Shown here: positions 1 to 5,166 of the stretch, in pieces
Layout: each line of letters starts with the position of its first letter
Numbering within the stretch: the stretch's first letter is position 1
Assembly: GCA_964608495.1 (NCBI GenBank)
Contig: CAZSOQ010000244.1
Span: 1-7,856 of the forward strand
Reading direction: 5' to 3'
DNA length: 7,856 nucleotides
Origin: JAKORR01 sp964608495
GTDB lineage: Bacteria; Armatimonadota; Zipacnadia; Zipacnadales; FEN-943
Notes under the pieces: generated by a model
Databases searched by the model: none
Told to the model about the DNA's origin: nothing
Seen by the model: the letters and a program-made list of their open reading frames with translations, nothing else
Made by a program: the position numbers and the translations under genes

Positions 1-1
1 C

Positions 2-643
2 GCCGCCCCGGCGGCTGGCTCCATCACGGGCCTGTACTCGGTGCTGGTCGAGGGCGATGACCTGGACGACCCCGTCGCGGACACCGTGCGGGGGATTCTC
101 GACGGCCACGTGGTCCTCTCGCGTCGCCTTGCCTCGCAGGGACAGTACCCGGCGATAGACGTCGTGCATAGCGTCAGTCGGCTGATGCCGCGGATCATGC
201 CGGTACGCCAGAGGCGACTGGCGGAAGAGGTCAGGGAGCTGCTGGCCGCCCACCGCGAGGCGGAGGACCTGGTGAATCTCGGGGCCTACGAGCACGGCAG
301 CAACCCTCTGCTGGACCGAGCCCTGGCGCTGCGGCCGAGCCTCACGGCCTTCCTGCGGCAGGACCTGGGCGAGATGACACCCCTCGAGGAGAGCTGGCGC
401 CTGCTGGGCGAGATCCTGGACAGGCCGACCGCCAGTGGACGGGGCGTCCCCGTCAACAGGGACAGGGCCGCAGCCGCACGAGGTTCCGCGGCAACCGCGA
501 TTGCTGCGCAGCCTTCGGGCAGTCTCAGGCCCGGGGGGCCCCCGCCAAGGGTTTCAGGATGGCGTGGACCGAGCGCAGTCACCAGCCAGGAAGCGGACGC
601 GCACCTTCCCTCAGGGCCCGGCCAGGAAGAGCAGGCCCCCTGA
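2..643 (+). CDS. fliI: Flagellum-specific ATP synthase FliI, C-terminal part (5' end outside window)
   Basis: FliI is the F1-beta-like ATPase of the flagellar type III export apparatus; it works at the cytoplasmic face with FliH and FliJ. The visible 213 residues begin inside the catalytic domain. The family signature GSITGLYSVLVEGDD is at 17-61, followed by DPVADTVRGILDGHVVLSR and PAIDVVHSVSRLMP, which are typical of FliI/YscN ATPases. The C-terminal helical domain follows (EEVRELLAAHREAEDLVNLG) and ends in the usual FliI manner at LEESWRLLGEIL, near base 420. The Walker A region lies upstream of the window. The frame then stays open for about 70 more residues, rich in Ala, Gly, Pro, Arg and Ser, that look nothing like FliI and contain two degenerate copies of the window's palindromic repeat. 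The next gene is fliD, not fliJ. The identity is secure; whether the tail is truly translated as part of FliI depends only on the absence of a stop. Confidence 0.95.
   Translation, partial: AAPAAGSITGLYSVLVEGDDLDDPVADTVRGILDGHVVLSRRLASQGQYPAIDVVHSVSRLMPRIMPVRQRRLAEEVRELLAAHREAEDLVNLGAYEHGSNPLLDRALALRPSLTAFLRQDLGEMTPLEESWRLLGEILDRPTASGRGVPVNRDRAAAARGSAATAIAAQPSGSLRPGGPPPRVSGWRGPSAVTSQEADAHLPSGPGQEEQAP
481..496. repeat. Degenerate copy of the 17-base palindrome (fliI tail)
   Basis: The sequence AGGTTCCGCGGCAACC has GGTT/AACC arms and is one base shorter than the consensus. It is read in the FliI tail as Gly-Ser-Ala-Ala-Thr, close to the peptide encoded by the copies in fliS, flgC and fliH. This is the weakest member of the family, and chance similarity in GC-rich DNA is possible. 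Confidence 0.4.
498..514. repeat. Second copy of the 17-base palindrome (fliI tail)
   Basis: CGATTGCTGCGCAGCCT matches the copy at 715-731 at 12 of 17 positions, and the match resumes further right (GGGC at 517-520). It starts two bases after the copy at 481-496. It is read in a different frame from the other in-gene copies, giving Ile-Ala-Ala-Gln-Pro. Confidence 0.5.
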
Positions 644-713
644 GCAGATCGGGGCTCCGGCTCCCTTCACTCGACCTCGCCCGGTGCCGATGACTACCAG
701 GAGGGTACAGCCC

Positions 714-732
714 GAGGTCGCTGCGCAACCTC
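714..732. repeat. Palindromic repeat, best copy (fliI-fliD gap)
   Basis: GAGGTCGCTGCGCAACCTC has arms GAGGT/ACCTC and GC/GC around a TGC centre, with one C-A mismatch. The flanks CCC on the left and TGGGC on the right extend the dyad to roughly 27 bases. It serves here as the reference copy (core 715-731). It may fold as a hairpin in RNA. Confidence 0.75.
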
Positions 733-749
733 TGGGCCTATCGGCCCAG
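732..749. repeat. Hairpin abutting the palindromic repeat
   Basis: CTGGGCC (732-738), loop TATC, GGCCCAG (743-749) form a perfect 7-base inverted repeat. It begins on the last base of the preceding palindrome, so the two hairpins would stack side by side. There is no T-run after it, so it is not a standard intrinsic terminator. Confidence 0.6.
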
Positions 750-757
750 CGCCGCGT

Positions 758-831
758 CCACCCCCGCGGGCGTCGGCTTTGCTCAACCGTCGCCGGCTGT
801 GCCGGCGATCCGCTCGTGCCTGCGGGGGTGG
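758..831 (+). promoter_or_regulatory. Nested stem-loop upstream of fliD, possible structured leader RNA
   Basis: The arm 758-773 pairs with 816-831 as 16 uninterrupted RNA pairs: ten Watson-Crick pairs (CCACCCCCGC with GCGGGGGTGG), then G768-U821, G769-C820, G770-C819, C771-G818, G772-U817 and U773-G816. Inside it, TCGCCGGC (790-797) and GCCGGCGA (801-808) form a perfect 8-pair hairpin with a TGT loop, extendable by G789-U809. The G-U pairs form only in the RNA made in the fliD direction; on the other strand they would be C-A mismatches. The structure ends 54 bases before the fliD ATG. It fits no riboswitch class I know, so its function is unknown, and it could also be a DNA-level palindromic element. 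Confidence 0.45.
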
Positions 832-885
832 CCTTGCGCTGGTCAGTCGCCGAGGCGGCGCGATCACGGCGGGAAGGACGACATC

Positions 886-3192
886 ATGGGCACCAACTAC
901 TCGACTTCAGCGGGTCTGGTAAGCGTTGAGGGTGTGGCGTCGGGCCTGGACATCTCGGGGATCATCGCGAAGATCTCGGCGGCCCGAAGCCAGCCCATCC
1001 AGTCTCTCCAGACCCAGCGCGCGGAATTGCAGGACCGGCTGAGCGTGTTCCAGTCGCTGGAGACCTACGTTCTGTCCCTGCAGACAGCCGCCCTGAGCGC
1101 CGCGGCCGTGGACGTCTACGGGGCGCGCAAGGTCAGCGTCAGCGGCGCCGACCCGACCGCAGCCGCGCCCCTCGTCGCTTCGGCGGATGCCGCAGCGCCG
1201 ATAGGCAGCCACTCCATCGTCATCAACAAGCTGGCGCAGGCGCACAGGGTCCGGTCCGCCAGCGTAGCCGCGGCGGACGAGGCCCTGGGGCTTTCCGGCG
1301 ACCTCCTCATCAACGGGCGCGTGATCACCCTGCAGGCCGATGACACCCTGGCCGATCTGGCCGCGGCCATCAACAGCGCCGGGGCGCAGGTGCAGGCCAC
1401 GGTCCTCCACGTCGCCGCCGACGACCATCGGCTCGTACTCACCGGCCTGCAGACCGGGGCGGCGAACGCCCTGGACCTGGTGGATGCCAACAGCGACAGC
1501 CTGCTCGAATCCCTCGGTCTGGTCGGGTCCACGACCACCGTGAAGCACGCTCTTGCCCAGGGCGCGGCGTCGGACGGAATGAGCTCCGCCGTGACCAGCG
1601 TGGGCACGGCGCTGGGCCTGCAGACCGCCCCGGCCGGCACCGTCCAGATCAACGGCACCGACGTGGCCATGGACCTGAGCGTGGACTCGCTGCAGGACTT
1701 GGCCCAGCGGATCACTGCCAACGTGGCCGGGGTGACCGCCACGGTGCAGACCGTGACCGAGGGCGGTACCACGACCCACGAGCTGAGGGTCGTGGGCGAC
1801 AGCGAGACGCCCACCTTCAGTGATGCCGGCAACGTTCTGGTCACCCTCGGGCTGCTCGCCAAGCCCGTCGCTAACGAGATTCAGGCCGCCCAGGACGCCG
1901 AGGTGGTCCTGGATCAGCAGACGATCACCCGCGCCACCAACAGCCTGGACGACGTCCTGGAGGGCCTGAGCCTGCAACTGGTGCAGGCCGATCCCGCGCG
2001 CACTCTCACCCTCACGGTCAGCGCCAACCTGGAGCCCGCCGTGAGCGCCGTCCGGCAACTGGTACAGCGGTACAACGCGGTCGTTGACTTCATCGCTGCC
2101 AACCAGTCCTTCGACCCCGACACGGGCGAGGGCGGAGCCTTCCTGGCCAGCTACGATGTGGTGCACCTGGAGAGCAACCTTCGCCAGGCCTTCACCCTGC
2201 CCGTCCAGGGCCTGGTCTCCGGCACGGTGCTGGCCTCCCAGATAGGCATCACGACTGACCAGTCAGACCACCTGGTGCTCGACGAGACCGAGCTGCGCAC
2301 GGCGCTGAGCGACGATCCGCAGGCCGTGCGCCGGCTCTTCACGGTCACGAGCGAGACGACCAGCTCGAGCGTGCAGTACGTGAGCAGCACGCGGGCCACG
2401 CAGCCCTCGACCGCCTCGGGCTACGCCGTCACGATCACCCAGGCGGCCACTCGGGCCCGCGCCGAGAGCGCGGCCCTGGCCGCGGGCATCAGCGTCAACG
2501 AGACCCTCACCGTCAACAGCGAGTGGCAGGTGAACCTGTACTCGGGCATGACCCTCGAGCAGGCCGTGCAGGCCCTCAACAACACCTTCGCGCTCGCCGG
2601 CCTATCCCTCTCCGCCGGCGTGGAAGGCTCGAAGCTGGCCATCGAGCATGGCCTGTACGGCAGCGACTGTGGCTTCACCGTGAGCAGCAGTCTCGACCAC
2701 GGAGCGGGCGGCACGGACCTTGGCGGCGAGTCGGCCGGCCAGGTGGCCAGCTACCATGGGCTGGATGTGGCCGGGACGATAGGCGGTGAGAGCGCCACGG
2801 GTCGCGGCCGGTATCTGACGGGCGATGAGGGCAACGCGAACACGGCCGAACTCAAGCTGCTGATCACCGCCGAGGCTCCGGGAGATCTGGGCGTTGTACG
2901 CTTGGCGAAGGGCATCGCGCAGCGGCTGGCCGACACCATCGCCGCCGTCGAGCAGCCCACGTACGGCGTCTTCGCCCATCTGACCAAGTCCGTCAACGAC
3001 GACATCGAGGCCGTTGACGACAACATCGAGCGCACACAGACCAGGCTGGACTCCTACCTGGACCGCCTGCGCGAGCAGTTCGTAGCCATGGAGGTAGCGC
3101 TGGCCAAGGCCCAATCCCTGAGTCAGTACCTGTCCAACCAGATCGGTGCCCTCGTGAACCTGTCAGGCAGCCGTGGGAGCTCCAGCAGCTAG
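886..3192 (+). CDS. fliD: Flagellar filament capping protein FliD (hook-associated protein 2)
   Basis: FliD forms the cap at the filament tip and guides folding of exported flagellin. The ATG at 886 is preferred because GGGAAGGA (871-878) lies 7 bases before it and FliD_N starts soon after; an in-frame GTG at 799 would add 29 Arg/Gly-rich residues and lies in a hairpin loop. The product has 768 residues, long for FliD. FliD_N covers about residues 12-110 (VASGLDISGIIAKISAAR, then coiled coil). A flagellin hook IN-like module is at about 137-190 (SGDLLING...TLADLAAAINSAGAQVQATV), with similar modules at about 250-303 and 535-590. FliD_C begins near 335 (AQDAEVVLDQQTITRATNSL, YNAVVDFI) and resumes near 625 (GLDVAGTIGGESATGRGRYLTG), ending in a coiled coil (QFVAMEVALAKAQSLSQYL) and a Gly/Ser tail. 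There is no signal peptide, as expected for a type III export substrate. It sits with fliS, as in many flagellar operons. Confidence 0.95.
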   Translation: MGTNYSTSAGLVSVEGVASGLDISGIIAKISAARSQPIQSLQTQRAELQDRLSVFQSLETYVLSLQTAALSAAAVDVYGARKVSVSGADPTAAAPLVASADAAAPIGSHSIVINKLAQAHRVRSASVAAADEALGLSGDLLINGRVITLQADDTLADLAAAINSAGAQVQATVLHVAADDHRLVLTGLQTGAANALDLVDANSDSLLESLGLVGSTTTVKHALAQGAASDGMSSAVTSVGTALGLQTAPAGTVQINGTDVAMDLSVDSLQDLAQRITANVAGVTATVQTVTEGGTTTHELRVVGDSETPTFSDAGNVLVTLGLLAKPVANEIQAAQDAEVVLDQQTITRATNSLDDVLEGLSLQLVQADPARTLTLTVSANLEPAVSAVRQLVQRYNAVVDFIAANQSFDPDTGEGGAFLASYDVVHLESNLRQAFTLPVQGLVSGTVLASQIGITTDQSDHLVLDETELRTALSDDPQAVRRLFTVTSETTSSSVQYVSSTRATQPSTASGYAVTITQAATRARAESAALAAGISVNETLTVNSEWQVNLYSGMTLEQAVQALNNTFALAGLSLSAGVEGSKLAIEHGLYGSDCGFTVSSSLDHGAGGTDLGGESAGQVASYHGLDVAGTIGGESATGRGRYLTGDEGNANTAELKLLITAEAPGDLGVVRLAKGIAQRLADTIAAVEQPTYGVFAHLTKSVNDDIEAVDDNIERTQTRLDSYLDRLREQFVAMEVALAKAQSLSQYLSNQIGALVNLSGSRGSSSS

Positions 3193-3237
3193 GGCCGGGA
3201 CAGGGAGAAGCGCGACACCAATGCCCCGGATTGCGCA

Positions 3238-3260
3238 CGCCGCCCGTCGCCGTGGCGGCG
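3238..3260. repeat. Inverted repeat after fliD
   Basis: CGCCGCC (3238-3244) and GGCGGCG (3254-3260) form a 7-base stem with a 9-base loop in the 132-base gap between fliD and fliS. No T-run follows. Such repeats are easy to find by chance in DNA this GC-rich, so its role as an attenuator or processing site is only a possibility. Confidence 0.3.
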
Positions 3261-3286
3261 CGGTCAGCGGCACCCCCAGGCACCGT

Positions 3287-3305
3287 GAGGTCGCGAGGCG
3301 ACCTC
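3287..3305. repeat. Palindromic repeat, perfect 8-base arms, upstream of fliS
   Basis: GAGGTCGC, GAG, GCGACCTC is the most symmetrical family member (17-base core 3288-3304). It stands five bases before the fliS ribosome binding site. Its right half can alternatively pair elsewhere: CGCGAGG (3292-3298) with CCTCGCG (3302-3308), or CCTCGC (3302-3307) with GCGAGG (3308-3313), a perfect 12-base palindrome that covers the first three bases of the ribosome binding site. Confidence 0.7.
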
Positions 3306-3310
3306 GCGCG

Positions 3311-3316
3311 AGGAGG
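3311..3316 (+). promoter_or_regulatory. Ribosome binding site that decides the fliS TTG start
   Basis: AGGAGG is a full Shine-Dalgarno core placed 8 bases before TTG at 3325. This is the reason for accepting a non-ATG start for fliS; no in-frame ATG precedes the conserved FliS fold. The first bases of the site fall within an overlapping palindrome (3302-3313), so access to it may depend on which hairpin forms. Confidence 0.75.
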
Positions 3317-3324
3317 CCTTTGAC

Positions 3325-3735
3325 TTGAGCGAATCCCCGCTATCAGCAACCCAAGGTCGGAGCGCAACCTCCGGGCATCAGGCCTACCGCACCGTCGAGG
3401 TGCAGAGCAGTGACCCGAGGATGCTGGTCGTCATGCTGTTCCAGGCGGCCGTGCGCAAGGTCCTGCGGGCCCGGCAGGCTCTCGGTGAAGGCCAGTGGGA
3501 AGAGAAACACACGTCCATAAGCCGCGCGCAGGAGATCCTGCAGCACCTGTCGCTCGCCCTCGACGAGACCCGGGCTCCCGAGCTGGCACCCAGGCTCGCC
3601 GGCCTCTACGCCCACCTGGACCGCGTCCTCGCCGAGGCCAACCTGGACAACGACGCGGACAAGCTCGACTACGTCCTGGAGATTCTGACCAAGCTGGCCG
3701 AGGCCTGGCAGGAGGCGGTGAGCCGATGCTCCTAG
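3325..3735 (+). CDS. fliS: Flagellin export chaperone FliS
   Basis: FliS binds the C-terminal disordered part of flagellin in the cytoplasm, prevents early polymerisation and delivers it to the export gate. The 136-residue product is of usual length and almost all helical. After about 18 extra residues, the FliS fold is clear: AYRTVEVQSSDPRMLVVMLFQAA at about 20-42 corresponds to the conserved AYxxxxVxxxSPxxLxxMLYxxA start. KHTSISRAQEILQHLSLALD follows (61-80), then ELAPRLAGLYAHLDRVLAEAN (86-106) and a last helix ending in EAWQEAV. The start is TTG with a strong AGGAGG 8 bases upstream. The N-terminal extension contains a copy of the palindromic repeat (3354-3370), read as GRSATSG at residues 11-17, just before the conserved AY. 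The gene lies downstream of fliD and its end overlaps the next gene by 10 bases. Confidence 0.95.
   Translation: MSESPLSATQGRSATSGHQAYRTVEVQSSDPRMLVVMLFQAAVRKVLRARQALGEGQWEEKHTSISRAQEILQHLSLALDETRAPELAPRLAGLYAHLDRVLAEANLDNDADKLDYVLEILTKLAEAWQEAVSRCS
3354..3370. repeat. Palindromic repeat copy inside fliS
   Basis: AGGTCGGAGCGCAACCT, with right flank CCGGGC, keeps the family arms. It is in frame in the FliS N-terminal extension and is read as GRSATSG. This segment is absent from the FliS proteins I know, in which the conserved Ala-Tyr lies near the N-terminus. Confidence 0.7.
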
Positions 3736-4205
3736 ACCCGGGAAGCTCTCCAACGCACGGAGCCGGCCCCGCGCCGGCGACCGAGCTATACGAGGCCGTC
3801 CTGCGCCTGATTGAGCGAGGACGCGCCGTGGACGAGGCGATCGTGAAGCAGGTGACGGGGGCCGCCGCGTCCGCTCAGACGCCATCACTGGGCGAGCTAA
3901 TGGGGCTCAAGCACTGGCTGGTGCAGGCGCTGTTCGCCATCGCTCCCCGGGCCCTCAAGGCCAATCCCGACCGGCGCCGCGAGATCCTCGGCGCCCTGTC
4001 GGCCTTCCGGGACTCCCACCAGGGCGCGGAGGCAGTCCTGGCCCGGTACGTGGAGGAGCTGGAGCAGGAGCTGGATGGGGCGCGAGACCGGGATGAACGT
4101 GCCCAGCGACCGCGGCCGCTGCGCATCTGTCGGGCAATCGAGCGCTATGGGAACGGTGATGCGGCCCGGCAGGGCGACACGAGGCTAGGCCGGCGCTCGG
4201 CATGA
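3726..4205 (+). CDS. Small helical protein after fliS, putative FliT/FlgN-like chaperone
   Basis: I do not recognise this 159-residue protein by motif. The ATG at 3726 lies within the last codons of fliS (stop 3733-3735), a 10-base overlap that suggests translational coupling; AGGAGG at 3710-3715 supports the start. Residues 1-18 are Pro/Gly-rich. Residues 19-45 (ELYEAVLRLIERGRAVDEAI) form an amphipathic helix, a second helical part spans about 55-77 (LGELMGLKHWLVQALFAIAP), and a third spans about 80-120 and ends in EELEQELDGARDRDERAQ. The last 35 residues are Arg-rich and look disordered. There is no signal peptide or membrane segment. Many bacteria carry fliT after fliS, and FliT/FlgN chaperones are short helical proteins with very weak sequence conservation, so a chaperone for FliD or hook-junction proteins is the best guess from position. 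The role is inferred from context only. Confidence 0.55.
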   Translation: MLLDPGSSPTHGAGPAPATELYEAVLRLIERGRAVDEAIVKQVTGAAASAQTPSLGELMGLKHWLVQALFAIAPRALKANPDRRREILGALSAFRDSHQGAEAVLARYVEELEQELDGARDRDERAQRPRPLRICRAIERYGNGDAARQGDTRLGRRSA

Positions 4206-4208
4206 TCG

Positions 4209-4225
4209 AGGTCGCAGGGCAACCT
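4209..4225. repeat. Palindromic repeat copy at the convergent junction, first of two
   Basis: AGGTCGCAGGGCAACCT starts four bases after the stop of the upstream + strand gene. With the next copy it forms a direct tandem at an 18-base interval. It could act as a hairpin at the 3' end of the fliI-fliD-fliS transcript, although no T-run follows. Confidence 0.7.
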
Positions 4226-4226
4226 G

Positions 4227-4243
4227 AGGTCGTTGCGCGACCT
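4227..4243. repeat. Palindromic repeat copy at the convergent junction, overlapping the fliH stop
   Basis: AGGTCGTTGCGCGACCT has perfect six-base arms with a five-base loop. Its last base is also the last base of the fliH stop codon (TAA, 4245-4243 on the - strand). Together with the neighbouring copy it fills nearly all of the 37-base gap between two convergent operons, a natural place for a bidirectional terminator-like structure. Confidence 0.7.
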
Positions 4244-5043
4244 TACGCCGCCCGCCTCAGCGTCGCCAGGTTCGCCACGGGGCCGTCGCCGGCTTCCTCC
4301 AGACCCTGTCTGATGGCCTCCAGTTGAGTGGCGATGCGGGCGTCTATCTCGCCCCCCTCGCCCTGGACGATGACATCCCCGGGCGCGAGGGTCTCGTCGG
4401 CCACCACGCTCAACTCCCCCCCGGGCGGCAGGGCCGTTAGCAGCGCCGCCTTGTGCTCCGACAGCTCCCGTGCGCCCCCGGCGCTCACCACGAGGCGCAC
4501 GGTCCCGCAGGTCGCTGCGCAGCCGCCATCGCTGAGGCTTCGCAGGGCCTCCCGGGCCATCTGGACGACCGCCTCCGGCCGGGTGTCGAGTCTGTCGCGC
4601 ACCACCTTCTCCGCCACTTCCATCGCGAGAGCGGCTACCTGGCGACCTAGGTCCTCGCACAGAGAGTGGAAGCCCTCCTCCATCTGCCCCAGCAGGTCTG
4701 CCGCGGCCTGGGCGAAGGCCTGCCGCTGCTCGGCCTGCACTGCGGCCACGGCCTCCTCACATCGGCGTTCCATCTCGGCCCTGGCCGCCGCAGCGGCGCG
4801 CTCAGCGGCCTGTTCGGCCTCCTCCAGAATTCGCCGCGCTTCTTCCCGGGCCCTGGCCAGCTCGGCCTCGGCCAGCGACTGCACCTCGGAGTCGACCGGG
4901 AGTTGGCCCTGGCCGGCTCCGGACGGACTCCCGCCGACCAGGAAGTGCGCAAGAGGCAGAGCCCGGAACCCGCCGTTTCCTCTCGGAGGCGGTGCAGTCA
5001 CCGGGCCCACGATCTCGCCCTGGCTCTTCGCGTGCGGAGTCAT
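4243..5043 (-). CDS. fliH: Flagellar assembly protein FliH
   Basis: FliH binds and restrains the FliI ATPase and ties it to the C-ring and export gate. The product has 266 residues. The ATG at 5043 is chosen because GGAGA lies 6 bases upstream; a longer frame from GTG at 5145 only adds residues encoded by an intergenic palindrome. Residues 1-50 are loose and Pro/Gly-rich. Residues 52-125 form a long Ala/Glu/Arg coiled coil (LARAREEARRILEEAEQAAE), typical of FliH/YscL/V-ATPase E subunits. The C-terminal FliH domain follows: ALAMEVAEKVVRDRLDTRPE (138-157), VRLVVSAGG (182-190), and LAPGDVIVQGEGGEIDARIATQLEAI (219-244), which matches the family ending. At residues 173-180, GGCAATCG, containing two cysteines, is encoded by a palindromic repeat and interrupts the usual link between helix and strand. 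FliH is the last visible gene of its operon; fliI is on the other strand. Confidence 0.93.
   Translation of the reverse strand: MTPHAKSQGEIVGPVTAPPPRGNGGFRALPLAHFLVGGSPSGAGQGQLPVDSEVQSLAEAELARAREEARRILEEAEQAAERAAAAARAEMERRCEEAVAAVQAEQRQAFAQAAADLLGQMEEGFHSLCEDLGRQVAALAMEVAEKVVRDRLDTRPEAVVQMAREALRSLSDGGCAATCGTVRLVVSAGGARELSEHKAALLTALPPGGELSVVADETLAPGDVIVQGEGGEIDARIATQLEAIRQGLEEAGDGPVANLATLRRAA
4509..4525. repeat. Palindromic repeat copy inside fliH
   Basis: AGGTCGCTGCGCAGCCG matches the reference copy at 15 of 17 positions, with a decayed right arm. On the - strand it is in frame in fliH and is read as Gly-Cys-Ala-Ala-Thr-Cys, in the same frame relative to the dyad as the copies in fliS and flgC. 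Confidence 0.65.
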
Positions 5044-5059
5044 GCCGTGTCTCCTGTAG

Positions 5060-5124
5060 GGCGGGGCTTCAGCCCGAGGCTGCGCAGGTAGGCCCGCGCA
5101 CTTTCTGCGCAGCCTGGCCCCGCC
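5060..5124. repeat. Nested palindrome in the fliF-fliH gap
   Basis: An outer arm GGCGGGGC (5060-5067) matches GCCCCGCC (5117-5124), and an inner arm AGGCTGCGCAG (5077-5087) matches CTGCGCAGCCT (5105-5115); all are perfect. GGGCT/AGCCC (5064-5075) can form a competing small hairpin. The CTGCGCA cores and the CCCGAGG flank at 5073-5079 resemble parts of the 17-base palindrome family, so it may be a composite or rearranged member. It fills about half of the 123-base gap and ends 16 bases before the fliH start. It may be a mobile repeat, or an mRNA hairpin that tunes fliH expression. Confidence 0.6.
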
Positions 5125-5166
5125 TCCCTCTTTCCCGCACCGCACGCCTCCCCGCCGCCGGCTCGC

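Larger units (their letters stand above)
644..885. other. fliI-fliD intergenic region, rich in hairpins
   Basis: These 242 bases hold no convincing gene; open frames here are Arg/Pro/Gly-rich and match nothing I know. In order they contain the palindrome at 714-732, an adjacent hairpin at 732-749, a long nested stem at 758-831, a small hairpin at 848-860 (CGCCG, three-base loop, CGGCG) and the fliD ribosome binding site at 871-878. I saw no clear sigma-28, sigma-54 or sigma-70 promoter and no U-run terminator. The region may be a leader or attenuator for fliD, or a processing site in a fliI-fliD-fliS transcript. Confidence 0.6.

Noticed and set aside
739..745. TATCGGC, the reverse of the sigma-28 -10 motif GCCGATA
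   Set aside because: It is the loop of a perfect hairpin, no TAAA -35 element lies at the required distance, and it would point away from fliD.
758..831. c-di-GMP riboswitch for the structured leader (on the - strand the loop reads GAGCAAAGCC, slightly like the GEMM motif)
   Set aside because: The match is short, on the wrong strand for fliD, and the other conserved parts of that class are absent.
799..885. Longer FliD start at GTG 799
   Set aside because: The GTG lies in a hairpin loop, has no ribosome binding site, and the added residues are not FliD-like; ATG 886 has a good site.
435..929. Possible gene between fliI and fliD, in the place of fliJ
   Set aside because: The product is Arg/Pro-rich with no coiled coil of the FliJ type, runs through several hairpins and overlaps both neighbours.
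907..2166. Open frame of about 420 codons on the - strand opposite fliD
   Set aside because: It is a mirror of fliD codon structure; the product is Gly/Arg/His-rich and unlike any family I know.
5044..5145. Longer FliH start at GTG 5145
   Set aside because: The extra 34 residues are encoded by the nested palindrome and are not FliH-like; ATG 5043 has GGAGA at proper spacing.
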